A stretch of DNA of 44,493 nucleotides from Acidobacteriota bacterium (GTDB lineage: Bacteria > Acidobacteriota > Terriglobia > Terriglobales > Acidobacteriaceae). The stretch spans positions 1 through 44,493 of the forward strand of contig JAJXWS010000021.1 of the NCBI GenBank assembly GCA_021781495.1, read 5' to 3'. Within the stretch, counting starts at the first letter, position 1; each line of letters starts with the position of its first letter. Both the position numbers and the translations under genes were made by a program. Under the pieces are notes generated by a model. It had not been told where the DNA came from, did not search any database, and saw only the letters and a list, made by a program, of their open reading frames with translations. Shown here one piece after another: positions 23,999 through 31,751 of the stretch.

Positions 23999-25642
23999 GT
24001 GAAGATCGCGCTAGCCCAGATCAACCCCACGGTTGGGGACTTTGCCGGAAACCTGGAAGCCATTGTGGATGCGAGCCGCCGCGCTGCCGCGCAGGGAGCT
24101 CGCCTGACCGTATTTTCAGAGCTGGCGATCTGTGGGTATCCGCCGGCGGACTTTCTGGAAAAGCCGAGTTTTCTGGCGCGCTGCCAGACGGCTGTGGACG
24201 AGCTGGCCGCCGCGACGCGCGATCTGCCGACGGCCGTGCTGGCGGGTGTGGCCTTGCCCGCTGCGCCGGAGGATGGAAAGCCCGCAGTGAATGCGGCTGT
24301 GCTGCTGGATGGCGGACGCCTGGTGTTTGAGCAGCATAAGCGGCTGCTGCCGTTCTACGACGTCTTTGATGAGCAGCGGTACTTCTCGGCCTCGCGGTCG
24401 CAGCGGGTGTTTGAGCTGGACGGTGTGCGGTTGGCCATCACGATCTGCGAAGACGCGTGGAATGACAAGAACTTCTGGCCGCGGCGGCTCTACTCGATTG
24501 ACCCGATGGAAGAGTTGATGCGGCAGATCCCGGATGTGCACATCAATCTATCCTCTTCGCCGTTCTGGCACTCCAAGCGGGAGACGCGGCGGCAGATGCT
24601 GGCGGCGATTGCGCGACGCGATCAGATTCCGGTGTTGATGTGCAACCAGGTAGGCGGCAACGACAGCCTGGTGTTTGACGGCTCGTCGCTGGCGTTGAAT
24701 GCGAGCGGCGAGCTGATTGCGCAGGCTGCGTCGTTTACAGAGGACCTGGTGGTGCTGGAGCCCTTCAGCGCGCAGCCCATTGCGGAGCCGCTGGAGGATG
24801 AGACGGAGGCCGCGTATCGCGCGCTGGTGCTGGGCACGCGGGATTACGTGCGCAAGTGCGGATTTCGCAAGGCCCTGGTGGGGTTGAGCGGCGGAATCGA
24901 CTCGGCGCTGGTGGCGGCCATTGCCACTGAGGCGCTGGGGCCGGAGAACGTGATTGGCGTGGGCATGCCAAGCCCGTATTCTTCGACCGGGTCCGTGGAG
25001 GACAGCCGAAGGCTGGCGGCGAACCTGGGCATTTCCTTTGAAGTAATCGGCATCTCGGGACTGTTCCGGGAGTATATCCACACGCTGGAGCCGCAGTTTG
25101 TGGGTACCAAGCCGGATACGACGGAAGAGAACATCCAGTCGCGTATTCGCGGAAATCTGCTGATGGCGCTGTCGAACAAGTTCTCCGCTCTGGTGCTTAC
25201 CACGGGGAACAAGTCTGAGATGGCAGTGGGCTACTGCACGCTGTATGGGGATATGGTGGGCGCGCTGGCGGTGATCGGCGACCTGATCAAGACGCGCGTG
25301 TATGCGGTGTGCCGCTGGCTGAACCGGGAGCGGGAGGTGATTCCCGCGCCGATCCTGGAGAAGCCGCCCTCGGCCGAGCTGCGGCCCGACCAGAAGGATA
25401 CGGACTCGCTGCCGCCGTACGATGTGCTCGATCCGATTCTGGAGGCCTACGTGGAGCGCTACGAGACGCCGGAGACGATTGTGCGGGAGCACGGCTTCCC
25501 GATGGAGCTGGTGAAGCAGGTGGTGCGCCTGGTGGAGCGGTCCGAGTACAAGCGACAGCAGGCCGCGCCGGTGTTGAAGGTAACATCCAAGTCGTTTGGC
25601 ATGGGGCGCAGATTTCCCATCGCTGTGAAGGTTCAGGTATAA
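23999..25642 (+). CDS. nadE: Glutamine-dependent NAD+ synthetase
   Basis: The 547-residue two-domain enzyme makes NAD from nicotinic acid adenine dinucleotide, ATP and glutamine. The N-terminal nitrilase-like glutaminase domain shows the catalytic triad E41 (FSELAICGYPP), K114 (HKRLLPFYDVF) and C150 (ITICEDAW). The C-terminal synthetase domain has the pyrophosphatase loop SGGIDS (297-302) and the TTGNKSE segment. The start is GTG with no Shine-Dalgarno and a TACACT six bases upstream. With nadK in the same window, two late NAD-pathway enzymes are present but not linked. Confidence 0.96.
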   Translation: MKIALAQINPTVGDFAGNLEAIVDASRRAAAQGARLTVFSELAICGYPPADFLEKPSFLARCQTAVDELAAATRDLPTAVLAGVALPAAPEDGKPAVNAAVLLDGGRLVFEQHKRLLPFYDVFDEQRYFSASRSQRVFELDGVRLAITICEDAWNDKNFWPRRLYSIDPMEELMRQIPDVHINLSSSPFWHSKRETRRQMLAAIARRDQIPVLMCNQVGGNDSLVFDGSSLALNASGELIAQAASFTEDLVVLEPFSAQPIAEPLEDETEAAYRALVLGTRDYVRKCGFRKALVGLSGGIDSALVAAIATEALGPENVIGVGMPSPYSSTGSVEDSRRLAANLGISFEVIGISGLFREYIHTLEPQFVGTKPDTTEENIQSRIRGNLLMALSNKFSALVLTTGNKSEMAVGYCTLYGDMVGALAVIGDLIKTRVYAVCRWLNREREVIPAPILEKPPSAELRPDQKDTDSLPPYDVLDPILEAYVERYETPETIVREHGFPMELVKQVVRLVERSEYKRQQAAPVLKVTSKSFGMGRRFPIAVKVQV

Positions 25643-25648
25643 GACAAG

Positions 25649-25668
25649 GGACGGGTATTTCCCCGTCC
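25649..25668 (+). terminator. Hairpin between nadE and the DsbA-like gene
   Basis: GGACGGG (25649-25655) pairs with CCCGTCC (25662-25668). It begins six bases after the nadE stop and lacks a following T run. It may attenuate read-through into the next gene. Confidence 0.45.
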
Positions 25669-25684
25669 GTGGAGGAGATTCCGC

Positions 25685-26683
25685 TTGATTCGTTCGTATT
25701 TCCGCTTGGCTGGTGTTTCCACGCTGGCCCTTCTTTCGTTGACAGCGCAGCACATGCAGGCTCAGCAGCAGGTGCCCGCGGCACCTCCGCAGGCCGCCGC
25801 GCCAGCCGCACCCGCACCGCTGGCCGCGCCGATTTTTCCCAAGGCAGACCCGGCAAACTTTACCGCCCCGACGCCGACCGCGGCCGCGGTCAACGGATTT
25901 CTGCAGGCGGCCTGGGGCTATGACGAGAACCGAGTCTGGCAGGTACAGGCCATCCTGAAGACCCAGGTGGAGGGTCTGAGCAAGGTGGTGGTGCTGGTGG
26001 CCGACAAGAGCGGCAAGCAGAAGATGGCGGCTCTGCAGTTCTTTGCGCTGCCCGATGGCCAGCACATTATCGCCGGAGACGAAGTGCTTCCTTTCGGCGA
26101 GCACCCGTATGCCGCTGATCGCGCGGCGCTGCAGCAGAGCGCGGACGGGCCGTATCGCGGCGCGGCGGACAAGACCCTGGAGCTGGTGGAGTTTGCCGAC
26201 CTGCAGTGCCCGCACTGCAAGGCCGCCCAGCCGACGATGGACAAGCTGGCAGTGGACTTTCCGAAGGCACGGATCGTCTTCCAGAACTATCCTCTGACGC
26301 GCATCCACCCGGAGGCGCTGAAGGCAGCTTCCTATGGCGTGTGCGTGACGCGGCAGGGAGGCAGCACGGCCTTCTTCCAGTTTGCGTCGGCGGTGTATGA
26401 AGGGCAGGATGGGCTGACGACTCCGGATGGCACGACGCTGACGCTGAACAGCGCGGTGACCAAGGCAGGACTGGATCCGGCCAAGATTGCGGCATGCTCG
26501 GCGACGCCGGATGTGCTGGCAGAGGTGCAGAAGTCCGTCAAGCTGGCGCAGTCGCTGAACGTCAACCAGACGCCGATGCTGATGATCAACGGCCGCCCGG
26601 TGCCGATTGACGGCGTGCCTTATGAAACGATCAAGAAGATTGTTGAATACCAGGCGAAGCTGGATGGCGTTGCTGCCCAGTAG
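25685..26683 (+). CDS. Exported DsbA/DsbG-like thioredoxin-fold protein
   Basis: The 332-residue protein has a signal peptide (about 1-26), an Ala/Pro-rich linker (about 28-60), an N-terminal domain (about 62-145) and a C-terminal DsbA-like domain. The redox motif CPHC is at residues 175-178 in FADLQCPHCKAAQP, and the cis-proline region reads NQTPMLMING near residue 297. It should act in the periplasm as a disulfide oxidase or isomerase; the extra N-terminal domain recalls dimerisation domains of DsbC/DsbG but is not clearly the same. The start is probably the TTG at 25685, after a GGAGGAG site. A DsbD-type reductant is encoded at the left end of the window. A bidirectional terminator follows. 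Confidence 0.85.
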   Translation: MIRSYFRLAGVSTLALLSLTAQHMQAQQQVPAAPPQAAAPAAPAPLAAPIFPKADPANFTAPTPTAAAVNGFLQAAWGYDENRVWQVQAILKTQVEGLSKVVVLVADKSGKQKMAALQFFALPDGQHIIAGDEVLPFGEHPYAADRAALQQSADGPYRGAADKTLELVEFADLQCPHCKAAQPTMDKLAVDFPKARIVFQNYPLTRIHPEALKAASYGVCVTRQGGSTAFFQFASAVYEGQDGLTTPDGTTLTLNSAVTKAGLDPAKIAACSATPDVLAEVQKSVKLAQSLNVNQTPMLMINGRPVPIDGVPYETIKKIVEYQAKLDGVAAQ

Positions 26684-26710
26684 TCGAACCTGAGCAGAGC
26701 CGTAAGACGG

Positions 26711-26767
26711 AAGCCCCCACGAACGCAGCATGCCGCACACGCGGCCATGCTGAAGGAGTGGGGGCTT
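26711..26767. terminator. Bidirectional terminator between convergent DsbA-like and secretin genes
   Basis: AAGCCCCCAC (26711-26720) and GTGGGGGCTT (26758-26767) form a perfect 10-bp stem, with an inner CAGCATG/CATGCTG pairing in the loop. On the plus strand it is followed by TTCTTT. It separates two converging units. Confidence 0.85.
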
Positions 26768-26809
26768 TTCTTTGCGGGAAATTTGGCTCTGCGAGGGGGA
26801 ACGCCTGGC

Positions 26810-28726
26810 TCAGCGGGCGCGATCGATGCGCAACATGGGCGAGTGGCCCGCGGCCTGCGGCCCGCGAATGACGTGCGGGGTGATGATGATGAGCAGGGTG
26901 GCGTAGTCCCTCTCTACCTGTCGGCCAGTGAGGTCATTCAAACCGGGAATCTCCGTGAGGCCCGGCATGCCGCTGATGGCGCGACTTTCCTGCTGGTTGA
27001 GCTCGCTGGCGACGACCACGGCAGAGCCCTCGCGCAGAGTGACGACGGCGGAGTAGGCGCGATTGTTGAGCACGGGCAGGCCGTTGATCTGCGTGCCGGC
27101 CAGTGCGGTCAGTTTCAGGTCGAGCGTGAGGGCGACATCGCCGTTGCGAACTACCTTGGGCGTTGCCTTGAGCGTGAGGCCGAGATCCTGATACTCCACC
27201 TGGGGGATCTGCATGGCGGATGAGGTTAGCGAGGATAGCAGCGACAGCAGGCTGCTGGATGTTCCGGCGCTGGTAAGGCCCGGTATGTTGATGTTGCTGG
27301 AGCCGAGGTCGGAGTAGGACGACGTGGTGATGGGATAGCGCAGGCCGGAGCGCAGCGTGCCGTCTTCGCCATCGCCGATGCGGAGCTGTATGTCGTCGAG
27401 GGCGCGCGAGTCAGAGGCGTTGAGGCTGAGATTGGCGGAGGCCGGGCCGGGCGAGAGACCGGAGAGCGTGAGCCCGCCGCCGAAGAGCGCAATGCCGTTC
27501 GAGAAGATGGAACTGGAGACCTGCCCGGAGGCGAGCAGGATGCCCAGGATGGCCAGCGTGTCTCCGGGAGCGGCGAGGCCGGAGGAGATGATCTGCTGCA
27601 CAAGTTGCTGGTTGGAGTTGAGGATGGCCTGCTCCTCGGCATAGACGTTGAAGGCCGTGAGTTGCTGGGGCAGGATGGCGCCGGTACTGCGCTGGTTGGT
27701 GTGCGCGAGCTGGATGAGACGCACGTCGAGCAGCACCTGGCTGCGCCCGTCGAGAAGCTGGCGGAGCGTGGTGTTGAAGGCATCCAGCGTGTCAGTGGAC
27801 GCGCGGATGGTCATGGTGCCTTTGCTCTGCTCCAGGACGGCCTGGCGCGTCTGGAAGACGGTCTTGGCCAAGTCGCTGACGTCGGTCATCTCCTTGGTGG
27901 ACAGGCCGGGCAGATAGATGGTTTCCATGTCCTGGCGCGTGTACTGGTCGCGGTTCTGCGGGGTATCGCGCGCGACGAGGACGCGGTGGGCATCGAGCGG
28001 CACGGCGAAGGAGTGCGTGACGAGGCCGAGCGCCTGCGACGCCTGCTGGTAGGTGGCAGAGTCAAGGTCAAAGCGAACGGGGACCGGGGCGATGCTCTGG
28101 TCCACGGTGGCGTCGATTCCGTAAGCCTTGTAGACGTTCAGGATGAGCTGACGCGCGTTGGTGCGCAGGTGGAAGTTGTGCGTGTCCGCGTTGGCGACGA
28201 GATCGGGCGCGCTGCCAAGGGTGGCTGCACCCTGCTCGTAGACGGACTCCGTGCGGCCGCTGATGGCGTCGTCCGCCTGCTGGTTGAGCCGCTCCGCGAG
28301 CTGGGCATTGCCGGGGTCGAGTTGGAGCGCGCGCTGCAGGGCGGCTCGCGCGGCTGCAGAGTCTCCGCTGAAGCGGGCCTTGGTGGCTGCCTGGATGAGC
28401 GCGGTGACGACATGGCTACGCGCGACCTTGGCGGCGAGGCCGTATTCGGGTTTGCCGGGGTCCAGTTCGGCGGCCTGTTCGTACTGCTGCAGGGCGGCTT
28501 CGAAGTCACTTTTTTGGAAGAGCCTGCCAGCCTGAAGAAAGAGTTTGGCGGCGCGACGCTGATCCCGTGTAGAGACATGCGTGCTGGAACTGGACGTGGC
28601 CATCGCGGAAGCCGTAGCGGAGGCCGGGGCCTGCGCGGCCGGTTGGGCCTGCTGCGCCAGGGCTGCACCGGACGCCGCGAGCAGCAGCGCCGCGAGCCGC
28701 GCGGGTCGATGGTGGATCGCGCTCAT
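26810..28726 (-). CDS. Secretin-type outer-membrane protein with N-terminal TPR region
   Basis: The 638-residue protein has a signal peptide (about 1-24), a Ser/Thr/Ala-rich linker, a TPR-like helical region (about 53-150), an STN/N0-like domain (about 190-260) and N-domain-like sequence. The C-terminal secretin domain contains the conserved VEYQDLGLTLKATPKV and LLIIITPHVIR. Secretins form large outer-membrane channels for type II secretion or type IV pili. No ATPase, inner-membrane platform or pilotin gene is in the window, so the partner machine is unknown. The start overlaps the HAD gene stop by four bases (ATGA). It ends a run of five same-strand genes. The family is secure, the system is not. 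Confidence 0.85.
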   Translation of the reverse strand: MSAIHHRPARLAALLLAASGAALAQQAQPAAQAPASATASAMATSSSSTHVSTRDQRRAAKLFLQAGRLFQKSDFEAALQQYEQAAELDPGKPEYGLAAKVARSHVVTALIQAATKARFSGDSAAARAALQRALQLDPGNAQLAERLNQQADDAISGRTESVYEQGAATLGSAPDLVANADTHNFHLRTNARQLILNVYKAYGIDATVDQSIAPVPVRFDLDSATYQQASQALGLVTHSFAVPLDAHRVLVARDTPQNRDQYTRQDMETIYLPGLSTKEMTDVSDLAKTVFQTRQAVLEQSKGTMTIRASTDTLDAFNTTLRQLLDGRSQVLLDVRLIQLAHTNQRSTGAILPQQLTAFNVYAEEQAILNSNQQLVQQIISSGLAAPGDTLAILGILLASGQVSSSIFSNGIALFGGGLTLSGLSPGPASANLSLNASDSRALDDIQLRIGDGEDGTLRSGLRYPITTSSYSDLGSSNINIPGLTSAGTSSSLLSLLSSLTSSAMQIPQVEYQDLGLTLKATPKVVRNGDVALTLDLKLTALAGTQINGLPVLNNRAYSAVVTLREGSAVVVASELNQQESRAISGMPGLTEIPGLNDLTGRQVERDYATLLIIITPHVIRGPQAAGHSPMLRIDRAR

Positions 28727-29472
28727 GCTGGCAGATCCTTGGCTGCGGCGCGGGTGGCGGCGAGCAGATCGGCCAGGGATGTGGCGCAGGCTTCGGGGTG
28801 GTGCTCGAGAAGCGTGTCGAAACTGAAGTGGCCGGTCGCGACGGCGATGACGGGCAGGTGATTGGCGTGGGCCGCTTCAATGTCCCGCGGGGTGTCGCCG
28901 ACGACGCAGATTTGCGCGCCTGACTCGCAGAGCTGGCGCGCCTTGTGCGCGGCGTGCCCGATGAGTTGGGAGCGAATGGGAAAGTGATCGCTGAAGCCGC
29001 CGAAGCGGAACCACTCGCGCAGGCCGGCTGCCTCAATCTTGATCCAGCCGATCATCTCCAGGTTGCCGGTGGCCACGCCGAGCAGGGCTCCGCGGTGCGC
29101 GAGATGGCGGAGAACATCCTCAACGCCTGGCATGAGGATGGGATCGAGCTGGTGGCGCCGCTCGGCAACGTGGTTGCACATGCCCTGCAGGATGGCTTCG
29201 ACCTGCGGCTCCAGCACTTGAGGAGGGATGCCGGCGCGGGCGCAGGCGTCGCGCAGGATGGCGGTGTCGGTACTGCCGTGAACGGGGACGCCTTCGAGCG
29301 ATACCTCGAAGCCGGTGACGCTTTGCACGGTGTGAGCAAAGGACTCGAAGTGGACACGATCACGGCTGCGCAGGAGCGTGCCGTCAATGTCGAACAGATA
29401 TGCGTTCTGTTCATCCCATCGAAATCCGGGTTGGATGGCAATCCGCGCTGTGTTCTGTTGGGTCGTCTGCAT
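28723..29472 (-). CDS. HAD-superfamily hydrolase (phosphoglycolate phosphatase-like)
   Basis: The 249-residue protein shows HAD motif I, FDIDGTLL with nucleophile D28 and acid D30, motif II around VATGN, and the motif IV acidic cluster GDTPRDIEAAHA. A helical cap domain lies between. Such enzymes remove phosphate from small metabolites such as phosphoglycolate or sugar phosphates; the substrate is not readable from sequence. It lies 16 bases after the Fis-type gene and overlaps the secretin gene, so it belongs to the same transcript. A purine or sugar-phosphate repair role would be guesswork. Confidence 0.85.
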   Translation of the reverse strand: MQTTQQNTARIAIQPGFRWDEQNAYLFDIDGTLLRSRDRVHFESFAHTVQSVTGFEVSLEGVPVHGSTDTAILRDACARAGIPPQVLEPQVEAILQGMCNHVAERRHQLDPILMPGVEDVLRHLAHRGALLGVATGNLEMIGWIKIEAAGLREWFRFGGFSDHFPIRSQLIGHAAHKARQLCESGAQICVVGDTPRDIEAAHANHLPVIAVATGHFSFDTLLEHHPEACATSLADLLAATRAAAKDLPA

Positions 29473-29488
29473 CGTATGGGGAGTTGGG

Positions 29489-29791
29489 TCAGCCGTGGTG
29501 CAAGCCCTGGCGTACCGCTCCGAATACAGGACGTTCGCTGCGCGGCGGACGCTTGAGCCCGGCGCGAACTTCCGCGAGGCTGAGCCCCAGCTCTGCCATG
29601 GTGCGGCTCAGCGTGTTGCGGTGAATGCCCAGCTCATCGGCCGCTTTGCACTGGTTTCCCCGGTTTGCCACCAGCACTTCGCGCAGATATTGCTTCTTGA
29701 ATTCGCGCACGGCATCCTCGTAGCGAATGCCGCTGGAATGCATTTGTGTTACCAGGCTATCCAGTTCTCGTTTCACGTCTACCCCTTGCAT
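29489..29791 (-). CDS. Small Fis-family DNA-binding protein
   Basis: The 100-residue protein has an N-terminal helical segment and a C-terminal Fis-type helix-turn-helix, with AADELGIHRNTLSRTMAELGL at about residues 50-70, as in Fis and NtrC C-termini. There is no ATPase or receiver domain. A basic tail of about 20 residues (RAGLKRPPRSERP) could add DNA contacts. The ATG at 29791 is chosen because the open frame upstream loses similarity and runs over the cvpA gene. It sits between cvpA and the HAD gene and may regulate this run, but no operator is evident. Confidence 0.82.
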   Translation of the reverse strand: MQGVDVKRELDSLVTQMHSSGIRYEDAVREFKKQYLREVLVANRGNQCKAADELGIHRNTLSRTMAELGLSLAEVRAGLKRPPRSERPVFGAVRQGLHHG

Positions 29792-29834
29792 TACTAGCTT
29801 GCCACATTCGACCGCGGAACGGTCCGGCAAAAAA

Positions 29835-30401
29835 TCATACACCGGTTGTGCCCGGGTGCATCCACTCGGGCGATGCTTTTTCGAGGGATTTGAGTTCCTG
29901 GCGCACGCGGTCGGCAAGCCGCTCCGGAGTGATGTGGGTGCTGAAGTGGCAGGCCCCGAAAAAATATCGTGGCAGCCGCGACTGCGTGAGCCACTGGGTT
30001 TTGGGGAAGAACGCGACGGTGACAAGGATGCACACGGTAACCATGAGCGCTCCCTGAAAGAGGCCGAAGACTGCTCCGGCGAGGCGGTCGAGGCATCCGA
30101 GCCCGATTTTGTGCAGCGCCCTGGAGAGGAGCGAACCCGCGATGCCGGCCAGAACCATGACCGCGATGGCGATCCCCAGGAACGCAATGGCGTCCGCAAC
30201 CATGGCGGTGTGCACCATGGGCCGGAGCAGGCGGGCGAGGCTGCCGTAGTTCCACGCCGCCAGGATGAGCCCGAGGACGAGCCCGCCGAAGGAGAACACG
30301 GAGCGGAAAAATCCCCGCAGCAGTCCGCCGAGCACGGCGGAGGCGAGGATAATCACGATGATCCAGTCGACGATGGTCATGGGCGCGTCCATCCCCTGCA
30401 T
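29835..30401 (-). CDS. cvpA: CvpA family membrane protein
   Basis: The 188-residue protein has about four membrane helices in the CvpA pattern, starting IVDWIIVIILASAVLGGLLRGF (the conserved DW and GLLRG), followed by a soluble C-terminal segment. CvpA is needed for colicin V production in E. coli, and homologues influence envelope tolerance and biofilm; the molecular function is unknown. The ATG at 30401 directly follows the purC stop, and an ATG 9 bases further in is also possible. In many bacteria cvpA is linked to purine genes, and the same link is seen here with purC. Confidence 0.88.
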   Translation of the reverse strand: MQGMDAPMTIVDWIIVIILASAVLGGLLRGFFRSVFSFGGLVLGLILAAWNYGSLARLLRPMVHTAMVADAIAFLGIAIAVMVLAGIAGSLLSRALHKIGLGCLDRLAGAVFGLFQGALMVTVCILVTVAFFPKTQWLTQSRLPRYFFGACHFSTHITPERLADRVRQELKSLEKASPEWMHPGTTGV

Positions 30402-31295
30402 CTACAGAGCTAGGTCGCGGCCGGTGAGCCGGCGGAAGGCCTGCAGATACTTGGCGAGCGTGCGCTCGACCACATCGGCGGGCAGGCCGGGCGCGGGCGC
30501 CTGCTTGTTCCAGCGGATGTTCTCGAGATAATCGCGGACGAACTGCTTGTCAAAGGACGGCTGAGGACCACCGGGCTTCCAGGCGGATGCCTCCCAGAAG
30601 CGCGAAGAGTCGGGTGTGAGCACCTCGTCGGCGAGGACGATGCTGCCGCCGATGGTGCCGAACTCGAACTTGGTGTCTGCCAGGATGAGGCCGCAGGACT
30701 CAGCGTGCTGCGCGGCGCGGGTATAGATGGCGAGGGTCAGGCGGCGCAGTTCGGCGGCAACATCCGCGCCGAGGATATGCTGCGTCTGCTCGAAGGAGAT
30801 GTTCTCGTCGTGCGAGCCGTCCTGGCTCTTGGTGGCGGGGGTGAAGACCGCTTCCGGCAGGCGGGAGCCGTCAAGCAGGCCCTCGGGCAAGAGAATTCCG
30901 CAGACGGTTCGGCTGGCCTGGTACTCCTTCCAGCCGGAGCCGGCCAGGTAGCCGCGGGCGACGCACTCCACCGGGAACATGCTGGCCCGCTTGACGAGCA
31001 TGGAGCGGCCCTCCAACTGGTCAGCATAGGGCTGGAGCGAGGCAGGGAACTCGGCGACGTTGGCCGAGATGATGTGGTTGGGGACGAGGCCGGCCAGCAG
31101 ATCGAACCAGAAGAGGGATATCTGGGTGAGGATCTTGCCTTTGCCGGGGATGCCGGTGGCCAGGACGTGATCGAAGGCGGAGATGCGATCGGTGGCGACC
31201 AGCAGAAGGTCTTCGCCGACGGCATAGAGATCGCGGACCTTGCCCCTGCCGAGCAATGGAGTGTCACCAAGATGGGAATGAAGAAGAGCAGTCAT
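30402..31295 (-). CDS. purC: Phosphoribosylaminoimidazole-succinocarboxamide synthase
   Basis: The 297-residue SAICAR synthetase joins aspartate to CAIR in the purine pathway. Family blocks visible are GKVRDLYAV (about 17-25), ATDRISAFDH, the ECVARGYLAGSGWKEY motif, SEDENISF-like DENISFEQ and LADTKFEFG. This is the longer form found in many environmental bacteria and yeast-like enzymes. A TTGACA/GAGAAT promoter lies upstream on the minus strand. cvpA follows with no spacer. Confidence 0.96.
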   Translation of the reverse strand: MTALLHSHLGDTPLLGRGKVRDLYAVGEDLLLVATDRISAFDHVLATGIPGKGKILTQISLFWFDLLAGLVPNHIISANVAEFPASLQPYADQLEGRSMLVKRASMFPVECVARGYLAGSGWKEYQASRTVCGILLPEGLLDGSRLPEAVFTPATKSQDGSHDENISFEQTQHILGADVAAELRRLTLAIYTRAAQHAESCGLILADTKFEFGTIGGSIVLADEVLTPDSSRFWEASAWKPGGPQPSFDKQFVRDYLENIRWNKQAPAPGLPADVVERTLAKYLQAFRRLTGRDLAL

Positions 31296-31328
31296 AGGAA
31301 GGCCTTATCGGGTGGAATCGAAACTCCG

Positions 31329-31357
31329 ATTCTCCGGTGTGAGCGGCGATTTGTCAA
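31329..31357 (-). promoter_or_regulatory. Candidate sigma-70-type promoter for purC
   Basis: On the minus strand TTGACA (31352-31357) and GAGAAT (31329-31334) are separated by 17 bases. Transcription should begin about 25 bases before the purC start. The -35 is a perfect match and the -10 matches four of six. Confidence 0.6.
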
Positions 31358-31384
31358 TTTTGCACATGCCGGTACGAGGTTCCC

Positions 31385-31684
31385 CGATGGCGGTGCGCGA
31401 GGGCGAAAAGTCGAAGATGTGTGATGGCCGTCACGGAATGAGGGCTGGAAATGGGCGACACTCCAATTGTCAACATGGTTCGGAGGGCGGGCAAGAAAGT
31501 CCTCTTTGAGCCGGGCGACACGAGGCAGCAGTGGAAAGGGGAAGCCGCGGCTAGCTTCGTTTCTAAGGGATCACCAGTAGCCGCGCGCTACCGACCTCCA
31601 GCGCCGGCTACTGGTACCCGTTACTCACTTGTGATTCGCAAGCGCCTCCGAAGAGAAGATATCCTTCGGGGGCGATTTTTATTT
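31385..31684 (+). ncRNA. Candidate small RNA on the plus strand (about 300 nt, unidentified)
   Basis: The 3' end is set by a strong terminator hairpin at 31643-31674 plus a T run to 31684, although no plus-strand gene lies upstream. A possible promoter is TTGTCA (31351-31356), 16 bases, TACGAG (31373-31378), so the 5' end is only approximate. Inside is an 11-bp perfect stem ACCAGTAGCCG (31573-31583) / CGGCTACTGGT (31605-31615), with a GGG/CCC extension. I compared it by eye with RNase P RNA, tmRNA, SRP RNA and 6S RNA. Diagnostic motifs of the first three are absent, and a 6S-like rod is possible but not convincing. Confidence 0.35.
31643..31684 (+). terminator. Strong plus-strand terminator in the purC-smc gap
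   Basis: CGCCTCCGAAG (31643-31653) pairs with CTTCGGGGGCG (31664-31674) with one G-T wobble, followed by ATTTTTATTT. In the minus direction no T run follows, so it is oriented to stop plus-strand transcription. Confidence 0.8.
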
Positions 31685-31693
31685 CCGGAGCAT

Positions 31694-31729
31694 ATTTAAA
31701 GCGCAGACCCTGCGGGGCAGAGTCTGCGC
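31694..31729 (-). terminator. Terminator after smc
   Basis: GCGCAGAC (31701-31708) and GTCTGCGC (31722-31729) form an 8-bp stem. Read on the minus strand it is followed by TTTAAATA. It lies 23 bases after the smc stop. Confidence 0.7.
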
Positions 31730-31751
31730 GAGATGGGGTGGGAATGCGTGC

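Larger units (their letters stand above)
31296..31751. other. Intergenic region between purC and smc with promoters, hairpins and two opposed terminators
   Basis: No protein gene is evident. It contains the purC promoter (31329-31357), a possible plus-strand promoter overlapping it, an 11-bp inverted repeat (31573-31615), a plus-strand terminator (31643-31684) and the smc terminator on the minus strand (31694-31729). This arrangement suggests a plus-strand non-coding transcript, listed separately. Confidence 0.6.

Noticed and set aside
24548..26740. A 730-codon minus-strand open frame opposite nadE and the DsbA-like gene
   Set aside because: Arg/His/Leu-rich antisense translation with no recognisable motif; the opposite strand encodes two clear enzymes.
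31385..31684. Identification of the candidate RNA as RNase P RNA or tmRNA
   Set aside because: A GAAAGTCC string near 31493 recalls RNase P, but other conserved regions and the 3' end sequence are missing; no tRNA-like end for tmRNA.
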